In this document: positions 49,903 through 58,493 of the stretch, one piece after another
How positions within the stretch are numbered: the first letter of the stretch is position 1
How the letters are laid out: each line of letters begins with the position of its first letter
NCBI GenBank assembly: GCA_041390145.1
Contig: JAWKQM010000003.1
Coordinates: 62,001-126,000 of the forward strand
Direction: 5' to 3'
Length of the DNA stretch: 64,000 nucleotides
Origin: Gemmatimonadales bacterium
GTDB lineage: Bacteria > Gemmatimonadota > Gemmatimonadetes > Gemmatimonadales > GWC2-71-9
Position numbers and translations under genes: made by a program
Notes under the pieces: generated by a model
Seen by the model: only the letters and a program-made list of their open reading frames with translations
What the model was told of the DNA's origin: nothing
Databases searched by the model: none

Positions 49903-50904
49903 TCATGGCGACTCGAAGGCGAAAATCCGCTTCCAGTCGTTCTTCATGCTGATGACGGTCCAGCCCTTGGCCCTCGCCTCCGCCATGAGTGAGTCGCTGA
50001 AGGTCCCGATGTGCGACTGTGCGCCGTAGGCGTATTCCCGGGTCGCATCATCGTGGTGCACCAGCATCCGGAGCCGCTCACCGCCCTCCGGCACCCATTC
50101 CAGCATCTGCCGGTCACCGTCGGAGTTGCCGAAGGCCGCTGCCGGCCGCCGGCCGATCATCGCGTTGATGCCTACCGGCTTGCCACCCTTGTCGTCAATG
50201 AACTCCAGTTTGGCTTCCCGCATCAGCACCGGACCGTCCTTCGTCATCTGATAGGTGGTCTTGATCCGGCTGCCGACGACCTGCTCAGGGGGAATCCCGT
50301 ACACCTGCTCGGTCCAGGGGCGCATGAACTCCACGCCGCCCCCCGAGACGATATAGGTCTTGAACCCGTTGGCGCGGAGGTAGGCCAAGAGTTCCACCAT
50401 CGGCTGGTAAACCAACTCGGTGTAGGGACGATTGAACCTGGGGTGGCGCGCGGTCGCCATCCACTGGCGGACGATCTGCTCGAACTCAGTGGTGGTGATC
50501 CCGGCGTGGGTGGCCATGACGATCTCGAGGATGGCGTGGTCCCCCCCCGCCAGCGCGGCCGAGAGGTCGCCCTTGAGGAGCGACGCGAAGGGCTCCTGCG
50601 TCTTCCACTCCGGGTGCTGCGGCGCCAGCACCTTGACCCGGTCGAGCGCGAAGGCGAGCTGGGTGTATATCGGCTGCTCCACCCAGAGCGTGCCGTCGTT
50701 GTCGAAGGTGGCGATCCGCTCGGAGGCCGGAATGAAGCCCGGCCGCCCGGCGGTGGTGGCCTCCGTGACGGACGCGACGATGGCTCGCTTGGTGGCGCCG
50801 TCGTTCCAGGAGGGGAGCGGGTCCTGGGCGGTGGCTGTGGTAGCGTTGGCCAATGCTGCGGCGAGGAAACCGAAGGCCACAATCCCGCGGCGAAGGCGTA
50901 GCAT
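49903..50904 (-). CDS. Secreted HAD-family phosphatase
   Basis: 333 residues from ATG 50904 (TTGGAG upstream). Signal peptide LRRGIVAFGFLAAALANATTATAQ. HAD motif I is IATFDNDGTLW (Asp68, Asp70), motif II is YIVSGGG, and AAFGNSDGDRQML carries motif IV. The cap region with LVYQPMVELLAYLRANGFKTY fits a phosphoserine-phosphatase-like fold. Probably a periplasmic phosphomonoesterase; substrate unknown. Monocistronic. Confidence 0.85.
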   Translation of the reverse strand: MLRLRRGIVAFGFLAAALANATTATAQDPLPSWNDGATKRAIVASVTEATTAGRPGFIPASERIATFDNDGTLWVEQPIYTQLAFALDRVKVLAPQHPEWKTQEPFASLLKGDLSAALAGGDHAILEIVMATHAGITTTEFEQIVRQWMATARHPRFNRPYTELVYQPMVELLAYLRANGFKTYIVSGGGVEFMRPWTEQVYGIPPEQVVGSRIKTTYQMTKDGPVLMREAKLEFIDDKGGKPVGINAMIGRRPAAAFGNSDGDRQMLEWVPEGGERLRMLVHHDDATREYAYGAQSHIGTFSDSLMAEARAKGWTVISMKNDWKRIFAFESP

Positions 50905-51110
50905 CACGATCTCCAAAGAGGCGCTGGGGGAGGTGTATGAAGGTCTGGCAGCCGGATTCTAGGCCGCTGCTGACGACGAGGCAAGCCGCGTGGGACCGGT
51001 TTCCTCTTCTCGGAAGGGAGGGTGTTCGTGCACCGAAGATGGCGCCGAGTCAGCCCCGGCGCGTCGAGGCGCCATCGGCGTTGCCGAAGTGGAGGCGGGC
51101 CGTCCCGCGT

Positions 51111-52568
51111 TCACCCCAGCGCTTCGACCTGCTCCCGCAGGACCGTGAGCGCCAGGTCGATCGTCCTCCGATGAGTCCGGTGGGTGACAGCCGCCATCCT
51201 GAGGGTGTACCGGCCGTCGAGCATCGTCGATGACAAGAAGATCCGCCCGTCGCGCTGCGCGCCTTCGATGATGGCCTTGTTCAGGGCGTTCGTTGCTTCA
51301 AGCTCCAGGCCGGGCGGTGCCCAGCGGTAGGTCACGACCGAGAGGTCTGGCTCGGGGCCGACTTCAAAACCCAGCCGTGCCACTTCCATCCTGAAATAGC
51401 GTGCGAGGAGCAGCTTCTCGTCGAGCGCGGCCCGGAATGGCTTCGTCCCGAGCAGCACCAGCGGCAGCCACATGCGGAGCGCCCGGAAGTGCCTGGAAAG
51501 TTCGGGTGAGAGGTCGGCGGATGACACCTCACCGGTGTCGCGCAGGGCGTCCTGCATGTAGTGGCCGGTATAGGTGTTGGTGGCGGCGAGCGTCGCGGCG
51601 TCCCGCGCGATCACCATCCCGCATCCATAAGGCAGGAAGAGAGTCTTGTGCGGGTCGAGGACGACCGAATCGGCCCGCTCGATGCCGCGCATCGCTGCCT
51701 TCCCGTGGTCGGTCAACAGGAAGTATCCGCCATAGGCCGCGTCCACGTGGTACCAGCAGCGTTCCCGCTTCGCGACATCGGCCAGCGCGTCGAGCGGGTC
51801 GATGGCTCCCGTGTCGGTGGTGCCTGCGGCTGCCACGACGAGCCACGGATTCAACCCCGCCGCGCGGTCGGCGGCGATGGCCTCGGCGAGCGCGTCGGGC
51901 CGCATGCGCCACCGGTCGTCCATCGGCACACGGCGGAGGGGTGCCTCCGCCATGCCGGCAATACGGAGCGCCTTCGCGATGCAGTGATGCGCCTGGTCCG
52001 TGAGGTAGACCACCGCCGTCGCGTAGTCGGCGCCTCGCAGGCCGTGGGCATCCCGCGCGGCCGTGATGGCGCTCAAGTTGGCGATGCTGCCGCCGGAGAC
52101 AATCGCACCGCCGGCGGTGGTCGGGAACCCGACCAGATCGGCGGTCCACCGCACGAGCATGTTTTCCATTCGCGCGGGGCCGGGCCCGGTAAAGAAGAAG
52201 CCGGCGTACTTGTTGGTGACCGCGGCGTAGAGGTCGCCCAGGGCGGCGTGATAGAGTCCGCCCCCCGGGATGTAGGCGAGGTGGCCGCCGGAGGCGGTGG
52301 CGGCGCCGGGGCGGACCACGTCGTGCTCCAGGTGCCCGATGACATCAGCGAGCCGAAGGCCCCGTTCACGGATCGGCGCGTCGAGCAGGCCGATGGCCTT
52401 GTCGTCGGTTTCCTGGAACGCGTTGCTACTGGGGAGTGCGCGGAGGAATCGTTCGGCCGAGGCGTTGACGGCGCGGAGCAGGTCCCGTCGACGGCTGGTG
52501 CCCGGCTCGAGCGGGCGAGCCTGTCGCTCGAGAAGGCGGAGCGCAGCGAGAAGCGCGTCTCGGTCCAT
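51111..52568 (-). CDS. PLP-dependent group II (aromatic amino acid-type) decarboxylase
   Basis: 485 residues from ATG 52568. PLP Lys308 in LDPHKTLFLPYGCG, Asp276 in YHVDAAYGG (binds the pyridine nitrogen), and VSGGSIANLSAI phosphate loop near 158. The N-terminal GGHLAYIPGGGLYHAALGDL is typical of aromatic-L-amino-acid decarboxylases and related aminotransferase-like decarboxylases. Substrate could be tryptophan, tyrosine, phenylalanine or another; the sequence does not decide. Upstream 150 bases contain no clear gene. Confidence 0.88.
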   Translation of the reverse strand: MDRDALLAALRLLERQARPLEPGTSRRRDLLRAVNASAERFLRALPSSNAFQETDDKAIGLLDAPIRERGLRLADVIGHLEHDVVRPGAATASGGHLAYIPGGGLYHAALGDLYAAVTNKYAGFFFTGPGPARMENMLVRWTADLVGFPTTAGGAIVSGGSIANLSAITAARDAHGLRGADYATAVVYLTDQAHHCIAKALRIAGMAEAPLRRVPMDDRWRMRPDALAEAIAADRAAGLNPWLVVAAAGTTDTGAIDPLDALADVAKRERCWYHVDAAYGGYFLLTDHGKAAMRGIERADSVVLDPHKTLFLPYGCGMVIARDAATLAATNTYTGHYMQDALRDTGEVSSADLSPELSRHFRALRMWLPLVLLGTKPFRAALDEKLLLARYFRMEVARLGFEVGPEPDLSVVTYRWAPPGLELEATNALNKAIIEGAQRDGRIFLSSTMLDGRYTLRMAAVTHRTHRRTIDLALTVLREQVEALG

Positions 52569-52723
52569 CAGAGGGGCCGGTTCATGGTGATGCTGCCCGG
52601 AATCAGGATGAGTCCACCGTTGCCGGAACGCGCCAAGAAAGGGCTTGCCGAGGCAGACCAGATAAGGGAGTGCTGGCGGAGTATGCTGAGGGACGTGTCG
52701 AACGACAAGGAGGTCCCAGTGCG

Positions 52724-53101
52724 CTACATGCGTCGGCTGCCCGCAACCAACCCCGTCACGAAGGGAATCAGCCAGATCACCCAGACGACCACGCTCGTCC
52801 GGTGGAAGGTCCGGAGGCGTGCCTCGTTCCCCCGCACCAGGACCGTCGTGGCCCACACCGCGTGCAGCAGCATGAGGAGCAGCGCGAGCCCGCCGGTCGC
52901 CGTGTGAAATCCCCAGCGAAATCCCCCCGCCATCTGTCGCATCAGTTCGGTGCCGGCGGTGTCGGAGGAGAAGCCGAGCCAGAAGAGCAGGGCATGCCAC
53001 GGCTTCAGCCGATGGGAGAGCACAGCCGACCAGACGCCAACGGTGTAGAAGGCGAAAGCGGCGAACATGAGAGAGACGGCGGCCCTGATGATGGGAGGCA
53101 T
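52724..53101 (-). CDS. HsmA-like (TIGR03987-type) membrane protein
   Basis: 125 residues with four hydrophobic helices: about 5-23, 37-45/50, 68-88 and 103-121. The motif LSHRLKPWHALLFWLGFSSDTAGTELM split across helix 2 and GGLALLLMLLHAVWA with a late FHRTSVVVWVIWLIPFVTG are the hallmark of the TIGR03987 family. In Bacteroides and others, HsmA-like proteins are suspected of haem or transport roles, but evidence is slight. Divergent from the ArsR gene with a shared upstream region. Confidence 0.68.
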   Translation of the reverse strand: MPPIIRAAVSLMFAAFAFYTVGVWSAVLSHRLKPWHALLFWLGFSSDTAGTELMRQMAGGFRWGFHTATGGLALLLMLLHAVWATTVLVRGNEARLRTFHRTSVVVWVIWLIPFVTGLVAGSRRM

Positions 53102-53170
53102 CGCACGCCTAAGGTACGGAATTCGGAGGATCGTTGCCTGAAGACTCCCTCAGAATCACTTGCAACTCCC

Positions 53171-53215
53171 TTGTGAACAATGGTGCAATCTTCGATATGG
53201 GAATAACGAGATATC
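53171..53215 (+). promoter_or_regulatory. Promoter and inverted repeat ahead of the ArsR-SQR operon
   Basis: TTGTGA (53171-53176), 17-base spacer, GATATG (53194-53199) form a sigma-70-like promoter. The perfect inverted repeat GATAT-N12-ATATC (53194-53215) overlaps the -10 box, the typical place of an ArsR-family operator; binding there would autorepress the operon. Confidence 0.45.
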
Positions 53216-53246
53216 CAGATAGCTCCATCGTACACCGGAGGGCCAC

Positions 53247-53567
53247 GTGACCGCTGCAACGAAACCGATTTCCGACGAAGTCCTGCAGACGGCTGCCCGC
53301 GTCATCAAGTGCCTGGGCCACCCGCTGCGCCTTCGGCTCCTCGAGATCATGGAGCGCGGGGGAGAGCAGAACGTGAGCGAACTGCAGTCGTACAGCGGGG
53401 CCACGCAGGCCGCCGTCTCCGAGCAGCTCGGCATTCTCCGGGGGCACGGCGTCGTCGAGTCCCGGCGGGACGGCACCTACATGCTGTATCGCATCATCGA
53501 ACCGAAGGTCTTCCGCATCCTCGCCTGTGTCCGTGAGTGTGAAATCACCGACGGGAGGATCACATGA
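53247..53567 (+). CDS. ArsR-family regulator, possible sulfur/persulfide sensor
   Basis: 106 residues, GTG start with GGAGG 7 bases before. Winged HTH: CLGHPLRLRLLEIM, NVSELQSYSGATQAAVSEQLGILRGHGVVESRRDG. Cys22 lies in helix 1-2 and Cys94/Cys98 near the end (ILACVREC). BigR/SqrR-type persulfide sensors use one N-terminal and one C-terminal Cys, and the downstream SQR-like, TusE and DsrE genes suggest the same signal. A metal sensor is the alternative. Overlaps the oxidoreductase gene by ATGA. Confidence 0.85.
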   Translation: MTAATKPISDEVLQTAARVIKCLGHPLRLRLLEIMERGGEQNVSELQSYSGATQAAVSEQLGILRGHGVVESRRDGTYMLYRIIEPKVFRILACVRECEITDGRIT

Positions 53568-54841
53568 CCCGCATTGTCATCCTCGGCGCCGGCACCGCCG
53601 GTACCACCATCGCCAACCGACTGTCCCGGCACTACCGCCGGGAAATTGCGGCGGGGCAGACCATCATCACCCTGGTGGACCAGGACAACGACCACATCTA
53701 TCAACCCGGGCTCCTCTTTCTGCCGTTCGGGATGTACACCCCAGAGCAGGTCCGGAAGCCCCGCAACCGTCAGATTCGCGACGGCATTCGGTACGTCCAG
53801 CGCCCGATCGACCGGGTCGACGCAGACAAGGACGTCGTCTTCCTCGCTGACGGGACGCCGATCGCCTACGACGTCCTCATCGTCGCCACCGGTACTCGCG
53901 TGCTCCCGGAAGAGACCGAAGGGATGACCGGTGCAGGCTGGCGCAAGAACGTATTCGACTTCTACACGCTCGAAGGCGCCACGGCGCTCCGGGACGCGCT
54001 TGCCACCTGGAAGGGCGGCCGCCTGGTCGTCAATGTCGTGGACATGCCGATCAAATGCCCGGTGGCCCCGTTGGAATTCGTGTTCCTGGCCGACTGGTTC
54101 TTCACCAAGCGGGGCATGCGCGACAAGGTGGAGATCACCTACGTCACCCCGCTCGACGGTCCGTTCACCAAACCAGTCTGCAATCGCGAACTCGCCCACC
54201 TCTTCAAGGGCAAGGAGATCCGCCTCCAGCCCGAGTTCAACACCGGGGAGGTGGATGGCGCGAATGGTCGATTGATCGCCTACGACGAGCGCGCAATCCC
54301 CTTCGATCTGCTGGTCGCGATCCCCCTGCATGGCGGCGCCGAGTATGTGAGCCGGTCTCCCGGGCTGGGCGACGACCTCGGGTTCGTCCTGACCAACCCG
54401 CAGACCCTGCAGGCGGAGCGGAAGCCGAACATCTTCGCCCTGGGCGACGCCACCAACGTGCCGGCGTCGAAGGCGGGCTCAGTGGCACACTTCCAGGCCG
54501 AGATCCTCGAGGAGAACATCGCGCGCTTTCTCAAGGGGCAGCCGCTGGAGCCCGACTTCGACGGCCACAGCAATTGCTTCATCGAGACCGGATTCAACCA
54601 GGCGCTGCTGATCGACTTCAACTACGAGACCGAGCCCCTTCCCGGCACCTTCCCGATCCCCGGCATCGGCCCGCTCCGCCTGCTGAAGGAGTCACGCCTT
54701 AACCACCTCGGGAAGCTGGCGTTCCGGTGGGTCTACTGGAACATGCTGCTCCCAGGCCACGACATCCCGCTCGTGGCACCCCAAATGACCATGCGCGGCA
54801 AGCAGCTGCCGACGCCTGCCGCCGAACCAGTCGCCGTCTGA
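53564..54841 (+). CDS. SQR-like FAD-dependent oxidoreductase
   Basis: 425 residues. FAD-binding VILGAGTAGTTIANRL at 4-20, ATG motif VATGTRVLPEE near 108, second Rossmann end NIFALGDATNVPASKAG near 289. Two candidate redox cysteines, Cys165 (PIKCPVAPLEF) and Cys338 (HSNCFIETG), match the pair that binds sulfur in sulfide:quinone oxidoreductases; the third SQR Cys is absent, and Cys206 is extra. It would oxidise sulfide to persulfide/polysulfide and reduce quinone at the membrane. Adjacent sulfur-relay genes support this. Confidence 0.8.
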   Translation: MTRIVILGAGTAGTTIANRLSRHYRREIAAGQTIITLVDQDNDHIYQPGLLFLPFGMYTPEQVRKPRNRQIRDGIRYVQRPIDRVDADKDVVFLADGTPIAYDVLIVATGTRVLPEETEGMTGAGWRKNVFDFYTLEGATALRDALATWKGGRLVVNVVDMPIKCPVAPLEFVFLADWFFTKRGMRDKVEITYVTPLDGPFTKPVCNRELAHLFKGKEIRLQPEFNTGEVDGANGRLIAYDERAIPFDLLVAIPLHGGAEYVSRSPGLGDDLGFVLTNPQTLQAERKPNIFALGDATNVPASKAGSVAHFQAEILEENIARFLKGQPLEPDFDGHSNCFIETGFNQALLIDFNYETEPLPGTFPIPGIGPLRLLKESRLNHLGKLAFRWVYWNMLLPGHDIPLVAPQMTMRGKQLPTPAAEPVAV

Positions 54842-54861
54842 GACGCGAGGAGACCAAGACC

Positions 54862-55179
54862 ATGCCCACCCTGACCATGCTGGATACCGTACTGGATGTG
54901 GATGCCGAGGGGTTTCTGCAGAAGCCGGAACAGTGGAACGAGACGATCGCCGCCGAGATCGCACGCGAGAACGGCGTGCCGGCACTGACGGAGCGGCATT
55001 GGGCGGTCGTGCGGTACATGCGCACCCGGTATCTCGAGACCGGCGCGGCGCCGTCGATCCGCTCGCTGGGGAAGGAGTCCGGGGTCGATATCAAGGAACT
55101 GTACAAGCTCTTCCCAAAGGGTCCTGCCAAGCTGGCCGCCAAGATCGGCGGCATTCCGAAGCCCAAGGGCTGCATCTGA
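54862..55179 (+). CDS. tusE: TusE/DsrC-family sulfur carrier
   Basis: 105 residues. Typical DsrC/TusE sequence: DAEGFLQKPEQWNE, ERHWAVVRYMRTRYLETG, ELYKLFPKGPAK and the C-terminal arm ending PKPKGCI with penultimate Cys104. The second conserved DsrC cysteine, eleven residues earlier, is Ala93 (KLAAKIGG), so it can carry a persulfide but not form the DsrC intramolecular trisulfide. This fits TusE-like transfer from the SQR-like enzyme to a partner. 20 bases after the SQR gene. Confidence 0.88.
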   Translation: MPTLTMLDTVLDVDAEGFLQKPEQWNETIAAEIARENGVPALTERHWAVVRYMRTRYLETGAAPSIRSLGKESGVDIKELYKLFPKGPAKLAAKIGGIPKPKGCI

Positions 55180-55207
55180 CGTGGCCTGCGCCACAGGAGC
55201 ACTGCAT

Positions 55208-55732
55208 ATGTCCGCAACAGCTGTCTATCCAGAGACGTCCTCCGCCCCCGAGGCGGTCGAGGCTGCGCCGCGCCGCATCGAAAAGGTGTCCATCATCGTG
55301 TCCAAGGGGTCGCTGGAAGGGATCTATCCCGCGCTGATCATGGCCAACGGCGCTCGCATGGAAGGGATCGAAGCGAACCTCTTCTTCACCTTCTTCGGCA
55401 TGGACGCCGTGGTGAAGGCCAAGCAGGGCAAGATCAAGGTGGCAACCGTCGGCAATCCGGCCCTCGGGATTCCCACACTCCTGGGGATGATTCCCGGCAT
55501 GTCGAGCTTCGTGACCGGCCAGATGCAGAAGAAGATGGAGACGCTTGACATTCCGCCGATCGGGGAGTTTATCCAAATGATCGCCGACTCCGGCGGTAAG
55601 CTCTATGCCTGCAAGGCATCGGTCGACATGTTCGACTTGGACAAGTCGGACTTCGTCGAGGTGGTGGACAGCATCATCACCGTCGGTGACTTCTATGACA
55701 TGGCTGCAGGCGGCGAGATCATCTTCACCTGA
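55208..55732 (+). CDS. DsrE/DsrF-like (DsrE2-type) sulfurtransferase protein
   Basis: 174 residues from ATG 55208. After a 22-residue tail the DsrE fold begins VSIIVSKGSLEGIYPALIMANGA; FFTFFGMDAVVK follows, and the conserved Cys is Cys135 in GGKLYACKASVDMF. The segment IPGMSSFVTGQMQKKME is the amphipathic insert of DsrE2-type proteins, thought to touch the membrane. With TusE and the SQR-like enzyme it forms a persulfide relay. A strong terminator follows. Confidence 0.85.
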   Translation: MSATAVYPETSSAPEAVEAAPRRIEKVSIIVSKGSLEGIYPALIMANGARMEGIEANLFFTFFGMDAVVKAKQGKIKVATVGNPALGIPTLLGMIPGMSSFVTGQMQKKMETLDIPPIGEFIQMIADSGGKLYACKASVDMFDLDKSDFVEVVDSIITVGDFYDMAAGGEIIFT

Positions 55733-55752
55733 GTTGCCTCGGCCACATGCAC

Positions 55753-55791
55753 GAGCCCCCGTCCGGCAAGTCCCGGGCGGGGGCTCTTCTT
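55753..55791 (+). terminator. Terminator after the sulfur operon
   Basis: GAGCCCCCG and CGGGGGCTC pair across a 16-base loop region, followed by TTCTT. It lies 21 bases after the DsrE-like stop. The remaining 55792-55968 holds only the next promoter region. Confidence 0.8.
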
Positions 55792-55968
55792 GGTCGTGCA
55801 CGGTCCCATCAGGCTGACCTACCTGCAACGCGCCTGAGCCGGGGAAGCGGTCACATGACCTGGGCTGGCAGGTTGGAAAAGGTTCATTCGGCCTTCATGC
55901 ACGATTCACGATCCGTGTTGTAGGGTTGTCGCGTCCATTCCAGGGTTTGCCCAAACATCGGAGGTAGT

Positions 55969-56919
55969 ATGTGGTCGAGGCGCTATCTTCTGGCGTCAGG
56001 TCTGGTAGGTATTCTCCTGGGCTGTGCTGGCGATCCGCTTGATGAGAGCAACACCGGCATTCAGTCCCTGGTGGGTCCCCTCTGCCATCAGGGTTGTATT
56101 GAGATCGACCCTAATCCGAACGCGCCCGGGGTGTTCCTAGGGAGCGCTGTGACGGGGGAGACCTGTGTGGCGGGTGGGCAGTCAGATCATGACGGGGATG
56201 GGTTGTCAACATTCTGCGAAAACAACTTGGCGATCGCCTTTGCTCCAGAGCTCTACTACGACCAGTGGGACGAGGTAGGGCGAGAACCGTACTGGGTGGC
56301 CGCGCCTGTGTCGCCTAATGATACGGACAATATCAAGATCGCCTACCTCATTGGATACTATCGAGATGCTGGGAGCAGCACCTATACTTGTGGCCTGCCA
56401 GGCGCTCCTTCGAGCTGCTTTGGGCACAATGGCGATTCCGAAGCGATCATTCTTGAGGTGTACTACGACTACGACACTGAGCATTGGGTGCTGGGGAAGG
56501 CCAAGTATTCCCAGCATACCAGCTATGGTATCTACTCTAAGGGGTCGAATGCTTATCCTACTCAGTTGATGTATCCAAGTCATCAAGGCGCCTATCCACG
56601 TGCCTACGTCGCGGAAGGCAAGCACGCCAACTACAATAGCGAGAGCGCCTGTAATGCTGGGGGTACCCTTGGGACCGACACTTGTGAAAGCGTCGATACC
56701 CCCGCGAGGGTGTTCGTGAGCGGTGTGTATAATCTCGGGAGCAATTCAGTTCGATTGATAAACTGCACTACGAGTCGTGACCCCTCATATATCTATTACG
56801 GCAGCGGACGCCAAGAGTGCTTCTGGACAGACACGATATTCCGAGGCTGGATACCGACGAGTATCGGTGGCGCGGCGTCAGACCCCTACAAGACGCGATT
56901 GAATGCCGAGGGTTTCTAG
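55969..56919 (+). CDS. Secreted lipoprotein, Vps62/NPP1-like pattern
   Basis: 316 residues with lipobox ILLGC. Base composition is distinctly less GC-rich than the surroundings, suggesting acquisition. The mature part is rich in Tyr, Asn and Ser with eight or more Cys (outside the cell, likely disulfides). AFAPELYYDQWDE, IAYLIGYYRD, GHNGDSEAIILEVYYDY and AYPRAYVAEGKHANYNS resemble the GHxxDxE and heptapeptide-like blocks of Vps62 or necrosis-inducing (NPP1) proteins. Function unknown; the match is by eye. Confidence 0.6.
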   Translation: MWSRRYLLASGLVGILLGCAGDPLDESNTGIQSLVGPLCHQGCIEIDPNPNAPGVFLGSAVTGETCVAGGQSDHDGDGLSTFCENNLAIAFAPELYYDQWDEVGREPYWVAAPVSPNDTDNIKIAYLIGYYRDAGSSTYTCGLPGAPSSCFGHNGDSEAIILEVYYDYDTEHWVLGKAKYSQHTSYGIYSKGSNAYPTQLMYPSHQGAYPRAYVAEGKHANYNSESACNAGGTLGTDTCESVDTPARVFVSGVYNLGSNSVRLINCTTSRDPSYIYYGSGRQECFWTDTIFRGWIPTSIGGAASDPYKTRLNAEGF

Positions 56920-56921
56920 CC

Positions 56922-57278
56922 ATGAAACTGTCTCTCATCGTCGTCACCTCGGTGATCCTGGCGACCATGCCAGCGGCCGTCGCTGCACAGGAGAAAGCGC
57001 AGATCTACACGTCGAGTCATTGGGTGACCTGGGAGCCGCCCTCGTTTGAGAGTACCGCAGCTCTCGTGAGCGCTGCGGCGGACGATTACCGGTGGACCGG
57101 CGCGATCGTCGGCGGTGTGTTGTTGGGGGCGGCCGGCGGCGTTTTACTAGGTGGTATGTGCTCGGAAAACGGTGACGACAATTGTGGTGTCACCGCTGCA
57201 TTTGGGGTCTTGCTGGGAGCGGCGGTGGGAGTTCCTCTGGGCGGACTGATCGGCTCACTCTTTCCGAAAGGCGACTAG
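56922..57278 (+). CDS. Glycine-zipper secreted/membrane protein
   Basis: 118 residues from ATG 56922, two bases after the lipoprotein gene. Signal peptide MKLSLIVVTSVILATMPAAVAAQ, then a short polar part and two Gly/Ala-rich helices (AIVGGVLLGAAGGVLLGG and FGVLLGAAVGVPLGGLIG) of glycine-zipper type, with Cys pair MCSENGDDNCG between. Such helices insert in outer or inner membranes. It probably works with the preceding lipoprotein. Confidence 0.65.
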   Translation: MKLSLIVVTSVILATMPAAVAAQEKAQIYTSSHWVTWEPPSFESTAALVSAAADDYRWTGAIVGGVLLGAAGGVLLGGMCSENGDDNCGVTAAFGVLLGAAVGVPLGGLIGSLFPKGD

Positions 57279-57326
57279 TACTGCAGGCCCGTTTCGCGGC
57301 CGATGCGGCCAATCGGCTGAGCAGTC

Positions 57327-57363
57327 GAGCCCCCATCCGGCAACACGCCGGGCGGGGGCTCTT
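57327..57363. terminator. Bidirectional terminator between convergent genes
   Basis: GAGCCCCC and GGGGGCTC pair, enclosing a second small stem (CCGGC with GCCGG), followed by TTCC. Close in sequence to the hairpin at 55753. It lies between the glycine-zipper gene and the convergent antiporter gene. Confidence 0.75.
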
Positions 57364-57388
57364 CCATCTGAATGGCACACCACGCAGG

Positions 57389-58360
57389 CTACCCCCGCAG
57401 CAGTGTGGTAAGGTAGATCCCATACCCCGCCAGCAGGATCCCCCCCTCCAGCCGCGAGATGCTCTTCCCCTTCCGCATCATCGGGAAGAGCACCAGGGCG
57501 AAGGCCAGCATCCACCACATGTCCGTCTTGACGATGCCCTCCGCGATCGGGATCGGGAGGACCAGCGCTGTGACGCCCAGGATACCGAGGATGTTGAAGA
57601 TGTTGGATCCGATAATGTTGGCCAGCGCGATGTCGGTCCGCCCGCGGGCGGCGGCCACGAGGCTCGCCGCGAGTTCGGGCGCGCTGGTGCCCACAGCGAC
57701 GATCGTGAGCCCGATGACCCGCTCCGACATCCCGGCATAGCGCGCCAGCGACACCGACCCGTCCACCAGGAACTTGCCGCCGAGCACAAGGAGTCCGGAG
57801 CCGACGAGCACGGCCAGGATGCTCATGCCGAGTTCGCGGGTGCGGGGATGCAGCGATCGCCCCGCCGTCTCGCTCGCGTAGTCGGTCTGTTCCTCGGGGC
57901 TCACCTCGTGCCGGGCGATGTAGACCGAGTAGGCCACGAACACGACCAGGGAAGCGACGAAGAACCCCCCCTCCATACGGTCGAGGCCGTAGTCGCGCAT
58001 CAGCAGGAACCCGATCCAGCTCGCCAGGAACATCACCGGCCACTCGAGGCGCACCGCCGCGCCGTGGACCACCAGCGGCGCGACCAGGGCCGCCGCCCCC
58101 AGGACCATCCCGATGTTGAAGATGTTCGATCCCACCACGTTGCCGACCGCAATGTCCGGCGTGCCGCGCACGGCGGCCAGAACGCTGACGACAAGCTCGG
58201 GGAGAGAGGTGCCGGCGGCGACGATGGTCAGCCCGATGACGGCCGGGGTCAGCCCCGCAATCCGGGCGATGGTGGTGGCGCCACGGACGAGTGCCTCGCC
58301 GCCACCGGCGAGGAGGCCGAGGCCGAGAACCACAAGCAGGATCGGAGGCAGGAGTTCCAT
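57389..58360 (-). CDS. Calcium/sodium antiporter (CaCA family, YrbG-like)
   Basis: 323 residues, about ten helices. The two inverted alpha repeats are plain: TIVAAGTSLPELVVS with AVGNVVGSNIFNIGMV (about 45-85) and TIVAVGTSAPELAAS with ALANIIGSNIFNILGI (about 215-262). They hold the Glu/Asn ion ligands. A cytoplasmic loop with HEVSPEEQTDYASE separates the halves. It extrudes Ca2+ against Na+ or H+. Monocistronic. Confidence 0.92.
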   Translation of the reverse strand: MELLPPILLVVLGLGLLAGGGEALVRGATTIARIAGLTPAVIGLTIVAAGTSLPELVVSVLAAVRGTPDIAVGNVVGSNIFNIGMVLGAAALVAPLVVHGAAVRLEWPVMFLASWIGFLLMRDYGLDRMEGGFFVASLVVFVAYSVYIARHEVSPEEQTDYASETAGRSLHPRTRELGMSILAVLVGSGLLVLGGKFLVDGSVSLARYAGMSERVIGLTIVAVGTSAPELAASLVAAARGRTDIALANIIGSNIFNILGILGVTALVLPIPIAEGIVKTDMWWMLAFALVLFPMMRKGKSISRLEGGILLAGYGIYLTTLLRG

Positions 58361-58493
58361 GGGCTGGAATATACTGCGGCCCGGGAACTCCGGGCCTGTG
58401 CGGAGCGGCGCATCCCTGTACCTTTCCCGCCGTTCTGCCGCCCGGTATTCCCCGGAGCGGCCAGCACATGACCGCGGAGCAACGAGGCTGGGT

